Shown here one piece after another: positions 1 through 7,812 of a stretch of DNA of 64,000 nucleotides. The DNA comes from CBDDIP01 sp965279405. GTDB lineage: Bacteria > Actinomycetota > Acidimicrobiia > Acidimicrobiales > Ilumatobacteraceae. A program made the position numbers and the translations under genes. The notes below the pieces were generated by a model. That model was not told the DNA's origin and did not search any database. It was given only the letters and a program-made list of their open reading frames with translations. Each line of letters opens with the position of its first letter. The first letter of the stretch is position 1. The stretch lies in assembly GCA_965279405.1 (NCBI GenBank), contig OZ257157.1:3658001-3722000 (forward strand), in the 5' to 3' direction.

Positions 1-89
1 CCGTCGACGGCGATGACCACCTCGCCGATCTCCAGACGGTCGGCGGCGGGCGTTTGGGCGAGCGTGGTGGCGATCACGAACGGCGGCAC
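1..89 (-). CDS. Partial protein at left edge, unidentified
   Basis: An open reverse-strand frame runs from a stop at 147-149 to the window edge and reads like real protein (it includes PPFVIATTLAQTPAADRLEI). The first plausible start in this frame is GTG at 89; another is GTG at 77. It would be divergent from the acyl-CoA dehydrogenase that starts at 160. Too little is visible to name a family, and no ribosome binding site is evident. A coding call here is tentative. Confidence 0.35.
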   Translation of the reverse strand, partial: MPPFVIATTLAQTPAADRLEIGEVVIAVD

Positions 90-159
90 CGCAGCACTGT
101 GCCACGTCGGATGGTCCAGTCGAACGGTCCAGATCGGTGCGTCGTTCTAGTCTCCGGCG

Positions 160-1326
160 ATGGCTGCCGACGGTGACGACGAGATCCGGTTGATCCGCGA
201 GAGCGTTGCCGCGCTGTGCTCGAGGTTCCCCGACGAGTACTGGTCGGCGTGCGACACCGAGCACCGTTTCCCGTGGGACTTCTACGCGGCGATGGCCGCA
301 GCGGGATGGGTCGGCGTCGCCATCCCGGAGCGCTTCGGTGGCGGCGGTGGTGGCGTGCTGCACGCGGCGGCCGTGCTCGAGGAGGTCGCCGCGTCGGGCG
401 CGTGCATGAACGGTGCCTCGGCGATCCACCTGTCGATCTTCGGCATGCACCCGGTGGTGCTGCACGGTGATGAGGCGATGCGCGAGCGGTTCCTGCCAGA
501 CGTCGCCGCCGGCCGGCTGCACGTGGCGTTCGGCGTCACCGAGCCGGATGCGGGAACGGACACGACGCGCATCACCACGCGTGCGGTGCGTGACGGCGAC
601 GAGTACGTCGTCACCGGCCGCAAGGTGTGGACGACGAAAGCACTCGAGGCCGACCGCATCCTGCTGCTGACACGCACCACCCCGCTGGCGGAGGCGGCCA
701 AGCCGACGGACGGGATGACGCTGTTCCTCGTCGATCGACATGCGGAGGGCGTGGGCGTGCGGGCGATCCCGAAGATGGGCCGCAACGCCGTGGCGTCGTG
801 CGAGACGACGTACGACTCGGTGCGCGTGCCCGTCGCCGACCGGGTGGGTGAGGAGGGCCGCGGTTTCCGCTACCTCCTCGATGGCCTCAACGCCGAACGG
901 ATCCTCATCGCCGCCGAGGCGCTGGGCATCGGGCGGGCCGCGCTGCGAACCGCGGTCGCCTACGCCAACGAGCGGATCGTGTTCGATCGGCCGATCGGCA
1001 AGAACCAGGGGATCGCCTTCCCGCTCGCCGAAGCGCACGCCAAGCTGCGCGCCGCGTCGTTGATGGTGCGCGAAGCCGCGGAGCGGATCGATGCCGGGTT
1101 GCCGTGCGGGGAGGAGGCCAACCTGGCCAAGTACCTCGCGGCCGAGGCCGGGTTCTTCACCGCCGACCGCGCCGTCCAGACGCTCGGCGGGTTCGGCTAC
1201 GCCACCGAGTACCACGTCGAGCGCTACTTCCGCGAGTCTCGGCTGCCGCGCATCGCACCGATCAGCCAGGAGCTGATCCTCGCCTACGTGGCCGAGCACG
1301 TGCTCGGACTGCCTCGCTCGCATTGA
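160..1326 (+). CDS. Acyl-CoA dehydrogenase family protein
   Basis: A 388-residue FAD-dependent acyl-CoA dehydrogenase, expected to introduce an alpha-beta double bond into an acyl-CoA in the cytosol and pass electrons to ETF. Standard landmarks are present: the helical N-terminal domain, the FAD/substrate loop FGVTEPDAGTDT (about residue 124), the YVVTGRKVWTT strand, and the C-terminal FAD dimer motif QTLGGFGY. The usual catalytic Glu of the C-terminal YEGT motif is replaced (RIAPISQEL). A Glu at residue 246 in LNAERI lines up with the base used by isovaleryl-CoA dehydrogenase. The protein ends GLPRSH, a tail common in this actinobacterial subfamily. The stop overlaps the next gene's start. 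Substrate is unknown. Confidence 0.9.
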   Translation: MAADGDDEIRLIRESVAALCSRFPDEYWSACDTEHRFPWDFYAAMAAAGWVGVAIPERFGGGGGGVLHAAAVLEEVAASGACMNGASAIHLSIFGMHPVVLHGDEAMRERFLPDVAAGRLHVAFGVTEPDAGTDTTRITTRAVRDGDEYVVTGRKVWTTKALEADRILLLTRTTPLAEAAKPTDGMTLFLVDRHAEGVGVRAIPKMGRNAVASCETTYDSVRVPVADRVGEEGRGFRYLLDGLNAERILIAAEALGIGRAALRTAVAYANERIVFDRPIGKNQGIAFPLAEAHAKLRAASLMVREAAERIDAGLPCGEEANLAKYLAAEAGFFTADRAVQTLGGFGYATEYHVERYFRESRLPRIAPISQELILAYVAEHVLGLPRSH

Positions 1327-1949
1327 GCACCTCGCTGCGGCTGGCGGAGTGCCTCACGTGGTTGGAGTCGCACGCCTCGTCACAGGTGCGTGACGAGATG
1401 GGGCCGCGCTACGGCATCCACACCGACCGCGCGTTCGGTGTACCGATGGCGCTGATGAAGGTGCTCGCCAAGCAGACTGGCGTCGACCACGCGCTCGCGG
1501 CCGCGCTGTGGACGTCGGGGTGGTACGAAGCCCGGATCGTCGCCTCGCTCGTCGACGATCCCGCTGCGGTCACGCCGGCGCAGATGGACCGCTGGTGCCG
1601 CGAGTTCGACAACTGGGCGATCTGCGACACGGTGTGCTTCAGCCTCTTCGATCGCACGCCGCACGCGTGGCCCAAGGTCGACGAGTGGGCGACCGACGAG
1701 GCCGAGTTCGTCAAGCGCGCCGCGTTCGCTCTGCTGTGGAGCCTGGCCCTGCACGACAAGACAGCAGCGGACGAGCGCTTCCTGCAGGGCCTTGCGCTGA
1801 TCGGGCAAGCGGTCGACGACGATCGCCCGCTGGTCGGCAAGTCGTTGGCGATGGCGATTCGCGCCATCGCACACCGCAACCCCGAACTCGCCGCGGCCGT
1901 TGCGTCCGCTCCCGTTCGGATCACCGGGGCTCGCGTCAAGCGCCGCTGA
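1323..1949 (+). CDS. DNA alkylation repair protein, AlkD-like
   Basis: A 208-residue all-helical protein of the AlkD/ALK HEAT-repeat family, which removes alkylated purines from DNA by a glycosylase that does not flip bases. The motif FDNWAICDTVC supplies Trp98 and Asp102 with the W-x3-D spacing of the catalytic pair in Bacillus AlkD. I place the start at TTG 1323, which overlaps the stop of the acyl-CoA dehydrogenase. A longer open frame upstream only shadows that gene. The C-terminus is basic (ARVKRR). Translational coupling with a dehydrogenase looks positional rather than functional. Gene ends 3 bp from the convergent reductase. Confidence 0.85.
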   Translation: MSTSLRLAECLTWLESHASSQVRDEMGPRYGIHTDRAFGVPMALMKVLAKQTGVDHALAAALWTSGWYEARIVASLVDDPAAVTPAQMDRWCREFDNWAICDTVCFSLFDRTPHAWPKVDEWATDEAEFVKRAAFALLWSLALHDKTAADERFLQGLALIGQAVDDDRPLVGKSLAMAIRAIAHRNPELAAAVASAPVRITGARVKRR

Positions 1950-1952
1950 GGC

Positions 1953-2843
1953 TCACGGCGCCGTGTAGTAGCCGGCGTCGATGTCGGCGATGAGGCCGGG
2001 GTGGGTGGGCGTCCAGCCGAGGCGCTGCTGAGTGAGCGCGCTCGATGCGGGGACGTCGGCGCCGAAGAAGCGGGCCAGCCAGCCGAAGCGTTCGGCGGCC
2101 TGCTCGGCGGGGATCGATTCGGAGGGCAGGCCGAGGCCGCGACCGATCGACTCGGCGATGTCGCGCGCTGCGACGCCCTCTTCCGCGGTGGCGTGCAGGA
2201 TCGAGCCGGCTGGAGCTTGCTCGACAGCGAGTCGCGCGAGATTGGCCGCATCGAGGCGATGGACGGCGGGCCAGCGGTTCGAACCGTCGCCGACGTAGCC
2301 CGACGAACCGTGCTCGCGTGCGATCGATGCGAGCGTGGCGACGAATCCGTGGTCGCCAGGCCCGTGCACGGTGGGCGGGAGGCGCAGCACGATCGGTCGC
2401 ACACCGCGGTCGGCCAGCGCCAGCGCGGCGTTCGCACCGGCGATTCGCGGGTGCGCGCCCGGATCGGCGTCGTCCTCCTCGGTGGCGACGCGGCCGGACA
2501 CCAGTCCGACGACACCGGAGGCGATCACCAGCGGGCTCCCGGTGCCGGCGAGCGCGTCGCCCATTGCCTCGATCGCCGCCAGGTCGGTCAGCGCCGCCGC
2601 CGCCATCTGCGTGAAGTCGTGCACGTAGGCCATGTGGACGACCCCTTCGCTCGCCGCAGCGCCGGCGCGGAGGCTGTCGAGGTCATCGAGGTCGCCGCGC
2701 AACACGTCGGCGCCGAGCGCGCTGACCTTCGCGGCCCCGTCGTCCGAACGGGCGAGGCCGACGACGCGGTGGCCGGCGCCCAGCAGCTCGGCCACGACGG
2801 CCGACCCGATCCAACCCGATGCTCCGGTGACGAAGACGCGCAT
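1953..2843 (-). CDS. NAD(P)-dependent epimerase/dehydratase, extended SDR
   Basis: A 296-residue extended short-chain dehydrogenase fold. The Rossmann motif VTGASGWIGSAVV sits at the very N-terminus after ATG 2843, preceded by a GGAGAG ribosome site; a longer in-frame extension would run through the operators and is unlikely. The protein resembles the NAD-dependent epimerase/dehydratase or NmrA-like proteins that TetR genes often control. The usual YxxxK catalytic pair is not obvious, so it may be a redox sensor or a reductase of unknown substrate. Divergent from the TetR gene at 2935, with two inverted repeats between them. Confidence 0.85.
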   Translation of the reverse strand: MRVFVTGASGWIGSAVVAELLGAGHRVVGLARSDDGAAKVSALGADVLRGDLDDLDSLRAGAAASEGVVHMAYVHDFTQMAAAALTDLAAIEAMGDALAGTGSPLVIASGVVGLVSGRVATEEDDADPGAHPRIAGANAALALADRGVRPIVLRLPPTVHGPGDHGFVATLASIAREHGSSGYVGDGSNRWPAVHRLDAANLARLAVEQAPAGSILHATAEEGVAARDIAESIGRGLGLPSESIPAEQAAERFGWLARFFGADVPASSALTQQRLGWTPTHPGLIADIDAGYYTAP

Positions 2844-2869
2844 GGCTCTCTCCTTGTCCCCACGTGACC

Positions 2870-2920
2870 TGATGTCACTGGATGACATCACCATACACCT
2901 GATGTCACGGAATGTCATCA
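2870..2920. promoter_or_regulatory. Two TetR operator-like inverted repeats
   Basis: TGATGTCA-N5-TGACATCA at 2870-2890 is a perfect 8+8 inverted repeat. A second copy at 2900-2920 (TGATGTCA-N5-TGTCATCA) is imperfect. The copies start exactly 30 bp apart, about three helical turns, in the intergenic region between the divergent epimerase and TetR genes. Likely sites for the TetR protein starting at 2935, repressing both genes. Confidence 0.75.
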
Positions 2921-2934
2921 CCTAGACTCGTGGG

Positions 2935-3492
2935 ATGGGTCGCTGGGAACCGGGAGCCACCGGACGTCTTCGCGAGGCGGCGATGGCGCTCTACGTCGAG
3001 CAGGGTTACGAGCGGACCACGGTCGCCGAGATCGCCGAGCGAGCCGGTGTCACGCCACGCACCTTCTTCCGTCACTTCGCCGACAAGCGCGAGGTGCTGT
3101 TCGCCGGGTCGGAGATGCTCGGCGTGCGGATGGTCGCCGCCGTCGACGCCGCGCCCGCGACATCGTCACCGATGGAGACGATCGCGCTGGCACTCGACGA
3201 GGCAGCATCGATGATCGGTGCCAACCGAACGTTCTCGCGTCAACGTCAGTCGCTGATCACGGCGAACCGCGAGCTGCACGAGCGTGAGCTGATCAAGCTC
3301 GCCGGTCTCGCCGATTCGCTCGGTGCTGCCTTGCGTGGGCGAGGCGTCGGCGAACCGCAGGCGAGCCTGGCTGCTGAGGCCGGCATCGCCGTGCTCCGCG
3401 TCGCGTTCGAGCGCTGGCTCACCGGTCGGGCGCGATCGCTGAACGATGTCATGCGTGAGTGCTTCGAGGCGCTCACGGCGCTGACCGTTTGA
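2935..3492 (+). CDS. TetR family transcriptional regulator
   Basis: A 185-residue TetR-type repressor. The N-terminal helix-turn-helix reads TTVAEIAERAGVTPRTFFRHF (residues about 27-47), with FADKREVLF following. The C-terminal ligand domain gives no clue to the effector. It starts at ATG 2935, 14 bp past the second operator, so it probably represses itself and the divergent epimerase. A strong hairpin directly follows its stop. Confidence 0.93.
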   Translation: MGRWEPGATGRLREAAMALYVEQGYERTTVAEIAERAGVTPRTFFRHFADKREVLFAGSEMLGVRMVAAVDAAPATSSPMETIALALDEAASMIGANRTFSRQRQSLITANRELHERELIKLAGLADSLGAALRGRGVGEPQASLAAEAGIAVLRVAFERWLTGRARSLNDVMRECFEALTALTV

Positions 3493-3528
3493 TCGCTGCG
3501 CCACCGCATGGGTGGCGCAGCGACCAAA
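3488..3528. terminator. Bidirectional hairpin terminator
   Basis: A perfect 12-bp stem (CGCTGCGCCACC with GGTGGCGCAGCG, 3494-3505 and 3511-3522) with a 5-nt loop is flanked by TTTG on the left and CAAA on the right. It lies between the convergent TetR and ohr genes, so it can end transcription from both sides. A hairpin with the same TTTGATCG flank occurs at 26311. Confidence 0.7.
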
Positions 3529-3540
3529 CGTGGGGAACGG

Positions 3541-3960
3541 TCAGACGACGGTGAGCTTCACCGGGATGTTGCCGCGCGTGGCGTTGGAGTACGGGCAGAC
3601 CTCGTGGGCGCGAGCGACCACCGCTTCGGCGGCAGTGCGGTCGGTGACGTTGGGAAGGCTGACGTCGAGCTCGACCTCGAGCCCGAAGCCGCCGCCGTCG
3701 AGCATGCCGATGCCGACCGTGGCCGAGACCTCGGAGCCCTCGACGTTGGCGCCGGTCTCCTTGGAGACCACCTTCAGCGCCGAGTGGAAGCACGCGGCGT
3801 AGCCGGCGGCGAACAGCATCTCCGGGTTGGCGGCCCCGCCGGCGCCACCCATCTCCTTGGGGATGCGCAGGTCGACGTCGAGGATGCCGTCGTCGGAGGT
3901 GGCGTGGCCGTTGCGGCCGTCGCCCGTGGCGTTTGCGGTGATGGTGTAGAGCGTCTGCAT
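3541..3960 (-). CDS. ohr: Organic hydroperoxide resistance protein Ohr
   Basis: A 139-residue member of the Ohr/OsmC family, a thiol peroxidase that reduces organic and fatty-acid hydroperoxides in the cytosol. Both reactive cysteines are present: Cys57 in AACFHSAL and Cys122 in EVCPYSNATRGN. The NPEMLFAAGYAACF block is typical of true Ohr rather than OsmC. The start is ATG 3960 (MQTLYT), matching family length; a longer in-frame extension would cross the operator. Divergent from its OhrR-type regulator at 4023. Confidence 0.96.
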   Translation of the reverse strand: MQTLYTITANATGDGRNGHATSDDGILDVDLRIPKEMGGAGGAANPEMLFAAGYAACFHSALKVVSKETGANVEGSEVSATVGIGMLDGGGFGLEVELDVSLPNVTDRTAAEAVVARAHEVCPYSNATRGNIPVKLTVV

Positions 3961-4022
3961 GCGGACAATCATATTGTGCACAATCAGATTGCGCAACTGC
4001 CAGTTTCTCGTAGACTGACGTC
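3961..4022. promoter_or_regulatory. OhrR-type operator region
   Basis: The perfect palindrome ATTGTGCACAAT lies at 3973-3984, flanked by GACAATC on the left and ATTGCGCAAC on the right. This fits MarR/OhrR sites built from CAAT/ATTG half-sites. It lies between the divergent ohr and ohrR genes and probably serves as the peroxide-responsive operator for both. Confidence 0.8.
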
Positions 4023-4478
4023 GTGACCAGCTACCCGCAGCTCGAACTGGATCGGCAGCTGTGCTTCGCCCTCTACGCGGCGAGTCGTGCGGTCACTCGG
4101 GCGTACGGTCCGCTGCTCGAAGCAGCCGGGCTGACCTACCCGCAGTACCTGGTGCTGCTGGTGCTCTGGGAGCACGCCGCTGCGCCGGGCGAGACGATGA
4201 CGGTGGGCGCGTTGGGGGAGCGGCTGCAGCTCGACAGCGGCACGCTCACCCCGTTGCTGAAGCGGCTGGAGACGGCCGGCCACGTCACCCGCGAACGCGA
4301 TCCTGACGACGAGCGTCGCGTCCTGGTCGCGTTGACCTCGAGCGGCCTGGCGTTGCGCGATCAGGTGGCGACCGTGCCCTTCCAGCTCGGCAGCCAGTTC
4401 GGCGTCGACCTCGCCACCGGTCAACGCCTCCAACACGAGCTCGAGCGAATCACCGCCTCGCTGGATTCAGCCGACTGA
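4023..4478 (+). CDS. ohrR: MarR family peroxide sensor OhrR
   Basis: A 151-residue MarR-type winged-helix regulator. The N-terminus carries the peroxide-sensing cysteine (Cys14 in DRQLCFALY) with nearby tyrosines at 18 and 28, as in OhrR proteins, and the motif AAGLTYPQYLVLLVLWE. The winged helix covers LQLDSGTLTPLLKRLETAGHV and the wing RDPDDERRVLV. No second cysteine is visible, so it looks like a one-Cys sensor. Starts at GTG 4023. Divergence from ohr with a shared palindrome supports repression of ohr until the cysteine is oxidised. Confidence 0.93.
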   Translation: MTSYPQLELDRQLCFALYAASRAVTRAYGPLLEAAGLTYPQYLVLLVLWEHAAAPGETMTVGALGERLQLDSGTLTPLLKRLETAGHVTRERDPDDERRVLVALTSSGLALRDQVATVPFQLGSQFGVDLATGQRLQHELERITASLDSAD

Positions 4479-4479
4479 C

Positions 4480-4525
4480 ACTGGATGTCCGAACGCAGCA
4501 ACGTGCCGCGCCCAGACATCCAAGT
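4480..4525. repeat. 47-bp dispersed palindromic element, copy 1
   Basis: Begins ACTGGATGTCC and ends AGACATCCAAGT, with GC-rich inverted sequence between. It lies between ohrR and the HAD gene. Its sequence closely matches the reverse complement of the copy at 9449 and shares termini with the copy at 7308. Confidence 0.75.
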
Positions 4526-4542
4526 CGCAGCAGAATGCGGCC

Positions 4543-5208
4543 GTGACCGCCATCTCGACGGTGATCTTCGACGTCGACGACACGCTGATCCTCACGGAGG
4601 CAGCGTGCTTCGTGATGGAGAACGAGGTGCTGGAGATGATGGGCTGCGCGCCGATGGATCGGGCGGTGCACCTCGCGACGTGGGGCATGCCGTTGTTCGA
4701 CGCGCTGCCGACTCGATCGCCAGGTGTCGACGTGACCGAGTTCGAACGGATCTACCTGCCCGTGTTCGACCGGCACATCGAGACCGGGTTGCTCGACGTG
4801 CTGCCCGATGAGCACCTCGACGTGCTCGACGCACTCATCGCTTCGGGCCGCACGGTCATGCTGCTCACGTCGAGGGCTGAGGGCGAGATCAAGCACCTCA
4901 TCGCCCCGAGCCATCCACTCGCGCAACGACTGGCGCGGGTGTACCACGCCGACAACGTCGCCGAGCTCAAGCCGAGCCCTCGGGTCTTCGACGCACTGCT
5001 GGCCGACTCCGGCGCGCTCCCCAGGGAGTGCGTGTACGTCGGCGACTCGCCGGGTGATGCAGCTGCGGCAACTGGCGCCGGGCTTCGGTTCATCGCCACC
5101 CTGCAGGCCGGCATCAGAAGCCGATCCGACTTCGCTGCGTACGTCGTCGACGCCTTCGTCGACCACTTCACCGACGTCCCACGGGCCATCGCCGCACTCG
5201 GGAACTGA
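4543..5208 (+). CDS. HAD superfamily hydrolase
   Basis: A 221-residue haloacid dehalogenase-type phosphatase. Motif I is VIFDVDDTL (nucleophile and acid-base Asp), motif II LLTSRAEG, motif III the Lys of NVAELKPSP, and motif IV VYVGDSPGDAAAA. Residues about 15-90 form a helical cap. Starts at GTG 4543. Probably a phosphomonoesterase such as a phosphoglycolate-type enzyme; the substrate cannot be read from sequence. Stands alone between ohrR and a sigma-factor operon. Confidence 0.9.
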   Translation: MTAISTVIFDVDDTLILTEAACFVMENEVLEMMGCAPMDRAVHLATWGMPLFDALPTRSPGVDVTEFERIYLPVFDRHIETGLLDVLPDEHLDVLDALIASGRTVMLLTSRAEGEIKHLIAPSHPLAQRLARVYHADNVAELKPSPRVFDALLADSGALPRECVYVGDSPGDAAAATGAGLRFIATLQAGIRSRSDFAAYVVDAFVDHFTDVPRAIAALGN

Positions 5209-5260
5209 CCAACTCGCGACGCGTGTCATCCACCGGGAGGGACCTGAGAGTGTTCTGATC

Positions 5261-5785
5261 GTGTCGGAGGACGTGGTGCATGCGGTCGTCGTCGAGGTCG
5301 CGCCGCGCCTGACGTTCGACGACTTCTATCGTGACCACTACCTCGCAGTGCTGCGTGTCGTCGCCGGTGTCACGGCGGAACGCGAGGTTGCCGCCGAAGT
5401 GGCGCAGGAGGCGTTCATCGCCGCCCATCGTCGGTGGGGCACCATCGCCGAGTTCGATCGGCCAGACCTGTGGGTGCGGCGTGTGGCCATCAACCGGGCC
5501 CTCACCTGGCGGCGACGGCTCGGTGTGGAAGCGCGGTCGCTGACCCGCCTCGCCGGCCGCCGCCAACGGCCGTCGGCGGAACCGCCGACGCACGACCACG
5601 TGTGGTCGCACGTTCGCCGGTTGCCGCGACGACAGGCCAGCCTCATCGCTCTCGTGTACATCGACGACCTGTCGATCGAGCAGGCGGCGGCGACCTTGCA
5701 GATCGCCGTCCCCACGGCGAAGACCCATCTCCAACGCGCACGACGAACGCTCGCGCTGCGCCTGAACGAGGAGCCAGACGAATGA
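5261..5785 (+). CDS. ECF-type RNA polymerase sigma factor
   Basis: A 174-residue sigma-70-family ECF factor with region 2 (FYRDHYLAVLRVVAGVT through AAEVAQEAFIAAHRRW and DLWVRRVAINRA) and region 4 (LPRRQASLIALVYIDDLSIEQAAATLQIAVPTAKTHLQRARRTL). The start is uncertain; GTG 5261 is chosen, with an AG-rich stretch upstream. Its stop overlaps the start of the LysM/LytR_C membrane protein, which occupies the place of a membrane anti-sigma factor. It presumably recruits RNA polymerase to cell-envelope promoters. Confidence 0.88.
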   Translation: MSEDVVHAVVVEVAPRLTFDDFYRDHYLAVLRVVAGVTAEREVAAEVAQEAFIAAHRRWGTIAEFDRPDLWVRRVAINRALTWRRRLGVEARSLTRLAGRRQRPSAEPPTHDHVWSHVRRLPRRQASLIALVYIDDLSIEQAAATLQIAVPTAKTHLQRARRTLALRLNEEPDE

Positions 5786-7296
5786 TCGATGACCGGATCC
5801 GGACCGCGGCGAAGGAGCTCCGCGCAGAGATCGACCATCCAGTGCCCTTGTTCGAACGGCCGAACGGGCACCGCCTTCAAGTGGCCGCCGTGGTGTTGGC
5901 CGTGCTGGTGGCGGCGATCTTCGTCATCGGGCGAGGCCGCCACACCTCCGACAGTCCGCTGGCGACGACGGATGGCTCGACGCTCGCGCCGGCCCCGGTG
6001 CCGGACACCGATCCAGCGACGACGACGTCGTTCACCGGGACGTCCGACTTCGAGCGAGTGACCGAACCCGAGCTCTCCGATTGGATCGGCAAGCGCGAGA
6101 TCACGCTGCAGGATGCCAACCTGGTGTTGGGTTCGACCGGTATCACCTCGTACCGGTTGGAGATGACGGCGACGACGTTCTGTCTGCTGGCGGGTGCCTC
6201 CAGTGCATGCTCCGATGCGCTGGACGCGGCCTCGTCGGGCCAGTCGGTCGGGTTCAGCAGCGGCGGGACGGGTGGCACCGACGATGCCGGCAGGATGTTC
6301 TGGACGAAGTACTTCCTCGTCCCTGCCGACATCGAGCAGCTCGCCCTGTTCTCCGCCACCGGTCCTGCCTGCGAGATGCACCGGTTCTCCCTCGAGCAGT
6401 TCGGCAACGCCGCCGTGTGGGCGTGCGAGAGCACGTCGCCGCTCCCGACGATCCTCGACCTCGCCGCAGCTCGCGACGGCCGAACGCTCGTCGCCAACCT
6501 GGACCGGCCACCCGGGATCGTGCGGCCGATCTCTGATCCGGTGACTGCCACCGGCTACCACATCGGCGACCTTCCAGATCTCGCCGACCTCACCGTCGAT
6601 CGAGATCGCCCGCCGGCGTGGCAGCTGGCGGTCAGTGCCGTCGACGGCAAGATCGTCGGCTTCGTCAAGTCGTTCGAGCTGTACCAGCCGACGTTCGACC
6701 ACGTGACGCTCGTCTACGGCGAGCTCGGCGAGCGGATCGGCCAACTGGGCGTCCCCTGGTACGTCAACCCGTCGTGCACCGCCGACGCCGTCGGCACGTA
6801 CCGAATCGCCGAAGGTGACACTCCGGCGATGGTGGCCAGGACGTTCGATGTCACCGTGTCGAGGTTGACCGAGGTCAACGCCACCACCCCGCACTTTGCC
6901 GAGTTCACGGTCGGGATCTCGATCAACATCCCGGGGACGTGCGGCGCGCCGCTTCCTCGCGTCCTGGTCGCCAACGCCAGTTCGGTCGATGGTGCCGGCG
7001 GCGCGCTGGCTGGTGATCTGGCTGACGACTACGGCCTGTTCACCGCAGTGAGTGCGGAGATGCGGCTCGAGCGATCGGTCGTCTACTTCGCTCCGGGTTT
7101 TGCCGAGGCGGCATCGTTGATCGCCGAGCGGATCCACGGCGCCGACGTCGAGCCGATGCCGGCGGAGCTTCCTGTCCACACCGCGAACGTGGTTCCGACG
7201 ACCTCCGTCGATGTGCTCGTCATGCTCGGCGACGATCACGCCGCCGAGATCGTCGGTGACGCTTCGCCCGCGGCGACGACGTCGAGCAGCGCCTGA
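5782..7296 (+). CDS. Membrane-anchored LysM and LytR_C domain protein
   Basis: A 504-residue protein with a short cytosolic N-terminus (about 33 residues), one transmembrane helix (AAVVLAVLVAAIFVIG), a Thr/Ser/Pro linker, and a large unassigned outer domain containing several cysteines. A LysM-type fold follows (YRIAEGDTPAMVARTF to INIPGTC, about residues 338-390). A LytR_C-like domain is last (VLVANASSVDGAGGALA and VDVLVMLGDD). LysM binds peptidoglycan, so it likely works at the cell wall. It overlaps the ECF sigma gene by ATGA. That position and topology suggest it may also restrain the sigma factor, but no ASD or zinc anti-sigma motif is seen. Confidence 0.8.
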   Translation: MIDDRIRTAAKELRAEIDHPVPLFERPNGHRLQVAAVVLAVLVAAIFVIGRGRHTSDSPLATTDGSTLAPAPVPDTDPATTTSFTGTSDFERVTEPELSDWIGKREITLQDANLVLGSTGITSYRLEMTATTFCLLAGASSACSDALDAASSGQSVGFSSGGTGGTDDAGRMFWTKYFLVPADIEQLALFSATGPACEMHRFSLEQFGNAAVWACESTSPLPTILDLAAARDGRTLVANLDRPPGIVRPISDPVTATGYHIGDLPDLADLTVDRDRPPAWQLAVSAVDGKIVGFVKSFELYQPTFDHVTLVYGELGERIGQLGVPWYVNPSCTADAVGTYRIAEGDTPAMVARTFDVTVSRLTEVNATTPHFAEFTVGISINIPGTCGAPLPRVLVANASSVDGAGGALAGDLADDYGLFTAVSAEMRLERSVVYFAPGFAEAASLIAERIHGADVEPMPAELPVHTANVVPTTSVDVLVMLGDDHAAEIVGDASPAATTSSSA

Positions 7297-7307
7297 CCTG
7301 GACACGA

Positions 7308-7354
7308 AACTGGATGTCGGAAACGCGGCAGAGCCGCGCGTCAGACATCCAGTT
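7308..7354. repeat. 47-bp dispersed palindromic element, copy 2
   Basis: Begins AACTGGATGTC and ends GACATCCAGTT, an 11-bp terminal inverted repeat, with an inner GCGGC-N3-GCCGC hairpin. It sits between convergent genes ending at 7296 and 7358, where it could act as a bidirectional terminator. Confidence 0.8.
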
Positions 7355-7357
7355 GGC

Positions 7358-7789
7358 TCAGCTGCCGAGGCGCTTCTCGAGGAACAGCTCGCCGTGGCCG
7401 GCGGGCGTGTCTGCGGCGCTGCCTAGCTGCGCGTAGCCGAGCCGCGCGTAGAACGCGGGAGCTTGGAACGTGTGGGTGTTGACGCGCATCACCGAGCAGC
7501 CGCGATCGATCACCTCGGTTTCCGCGGCGACGACGAGCTGCGCGCCCAGTCCCGCGTGGCGATGGTCGTCACGCACCCAGAGCCACTCGATCATCGCGTA
7601 GCCGCCCCACGTGAACCCGTCGAGTCCGGCGACGAGTCGTCCGTCGTCGTCACGTAACAAGCACCCGAGCGCCCGCCCGTCGTCGAAGCCGGTCGTCGCC
7701 ACGTTGAAGGCGATGACCGCGTCGCGAAGCTCCTCGACCCCAGTCGCATCGACCTCGTCCGTCATCCGAACCTCGAACATCCGCAGCAC
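7358..7789 (-). CDS. GNAT family N-acetyltransferase
   Basis: A 143-residue GNAT fold. The acetyl-CoA pyrophosphate loop is DDHRHAGLGAQLV and the C-terminal part has APAFYARLGY. Transfers an acetyl group from acetyl-CoA to an unknown amine. ATG 7789 is used, but ATG 7780 (MFEVRM) is also possible. It lies between the LysM protein (convergent) and the LCP gene (same strand). Confidence 0.85.
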   Translation of the reverse strand: MLRMFEVRMTDEVDATGVEELRDAVIAFNVATTGFDDGRALGCLLRDDDGRLVAGLDGFTWGGYAMIEWLWVRDDHRHAGLGAQLVVAAETEVIDRGCSVMRVNTHTFQAPAFYARLGYAQLGSAADTPAGHGELFLEKRLGS

Positions 7790-7812
7790 GCTACGAGGTC
7801 GACCTGCTCTGT

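Noticed and set aside
2270..2290. GGTTCGAACC-like T-loop suggesting a tRNA
   Set aside because: No acceptor stem, anticodon arm or CCA context surrounds it, and it lies inside the epimerase gene.
5338..7305. Long reverse open frame over the ECF sigma and LysM gene
   Set aside because: Antisense to motif-bearing genes; the translation is low-complexity Arg/Gly and has no family features.
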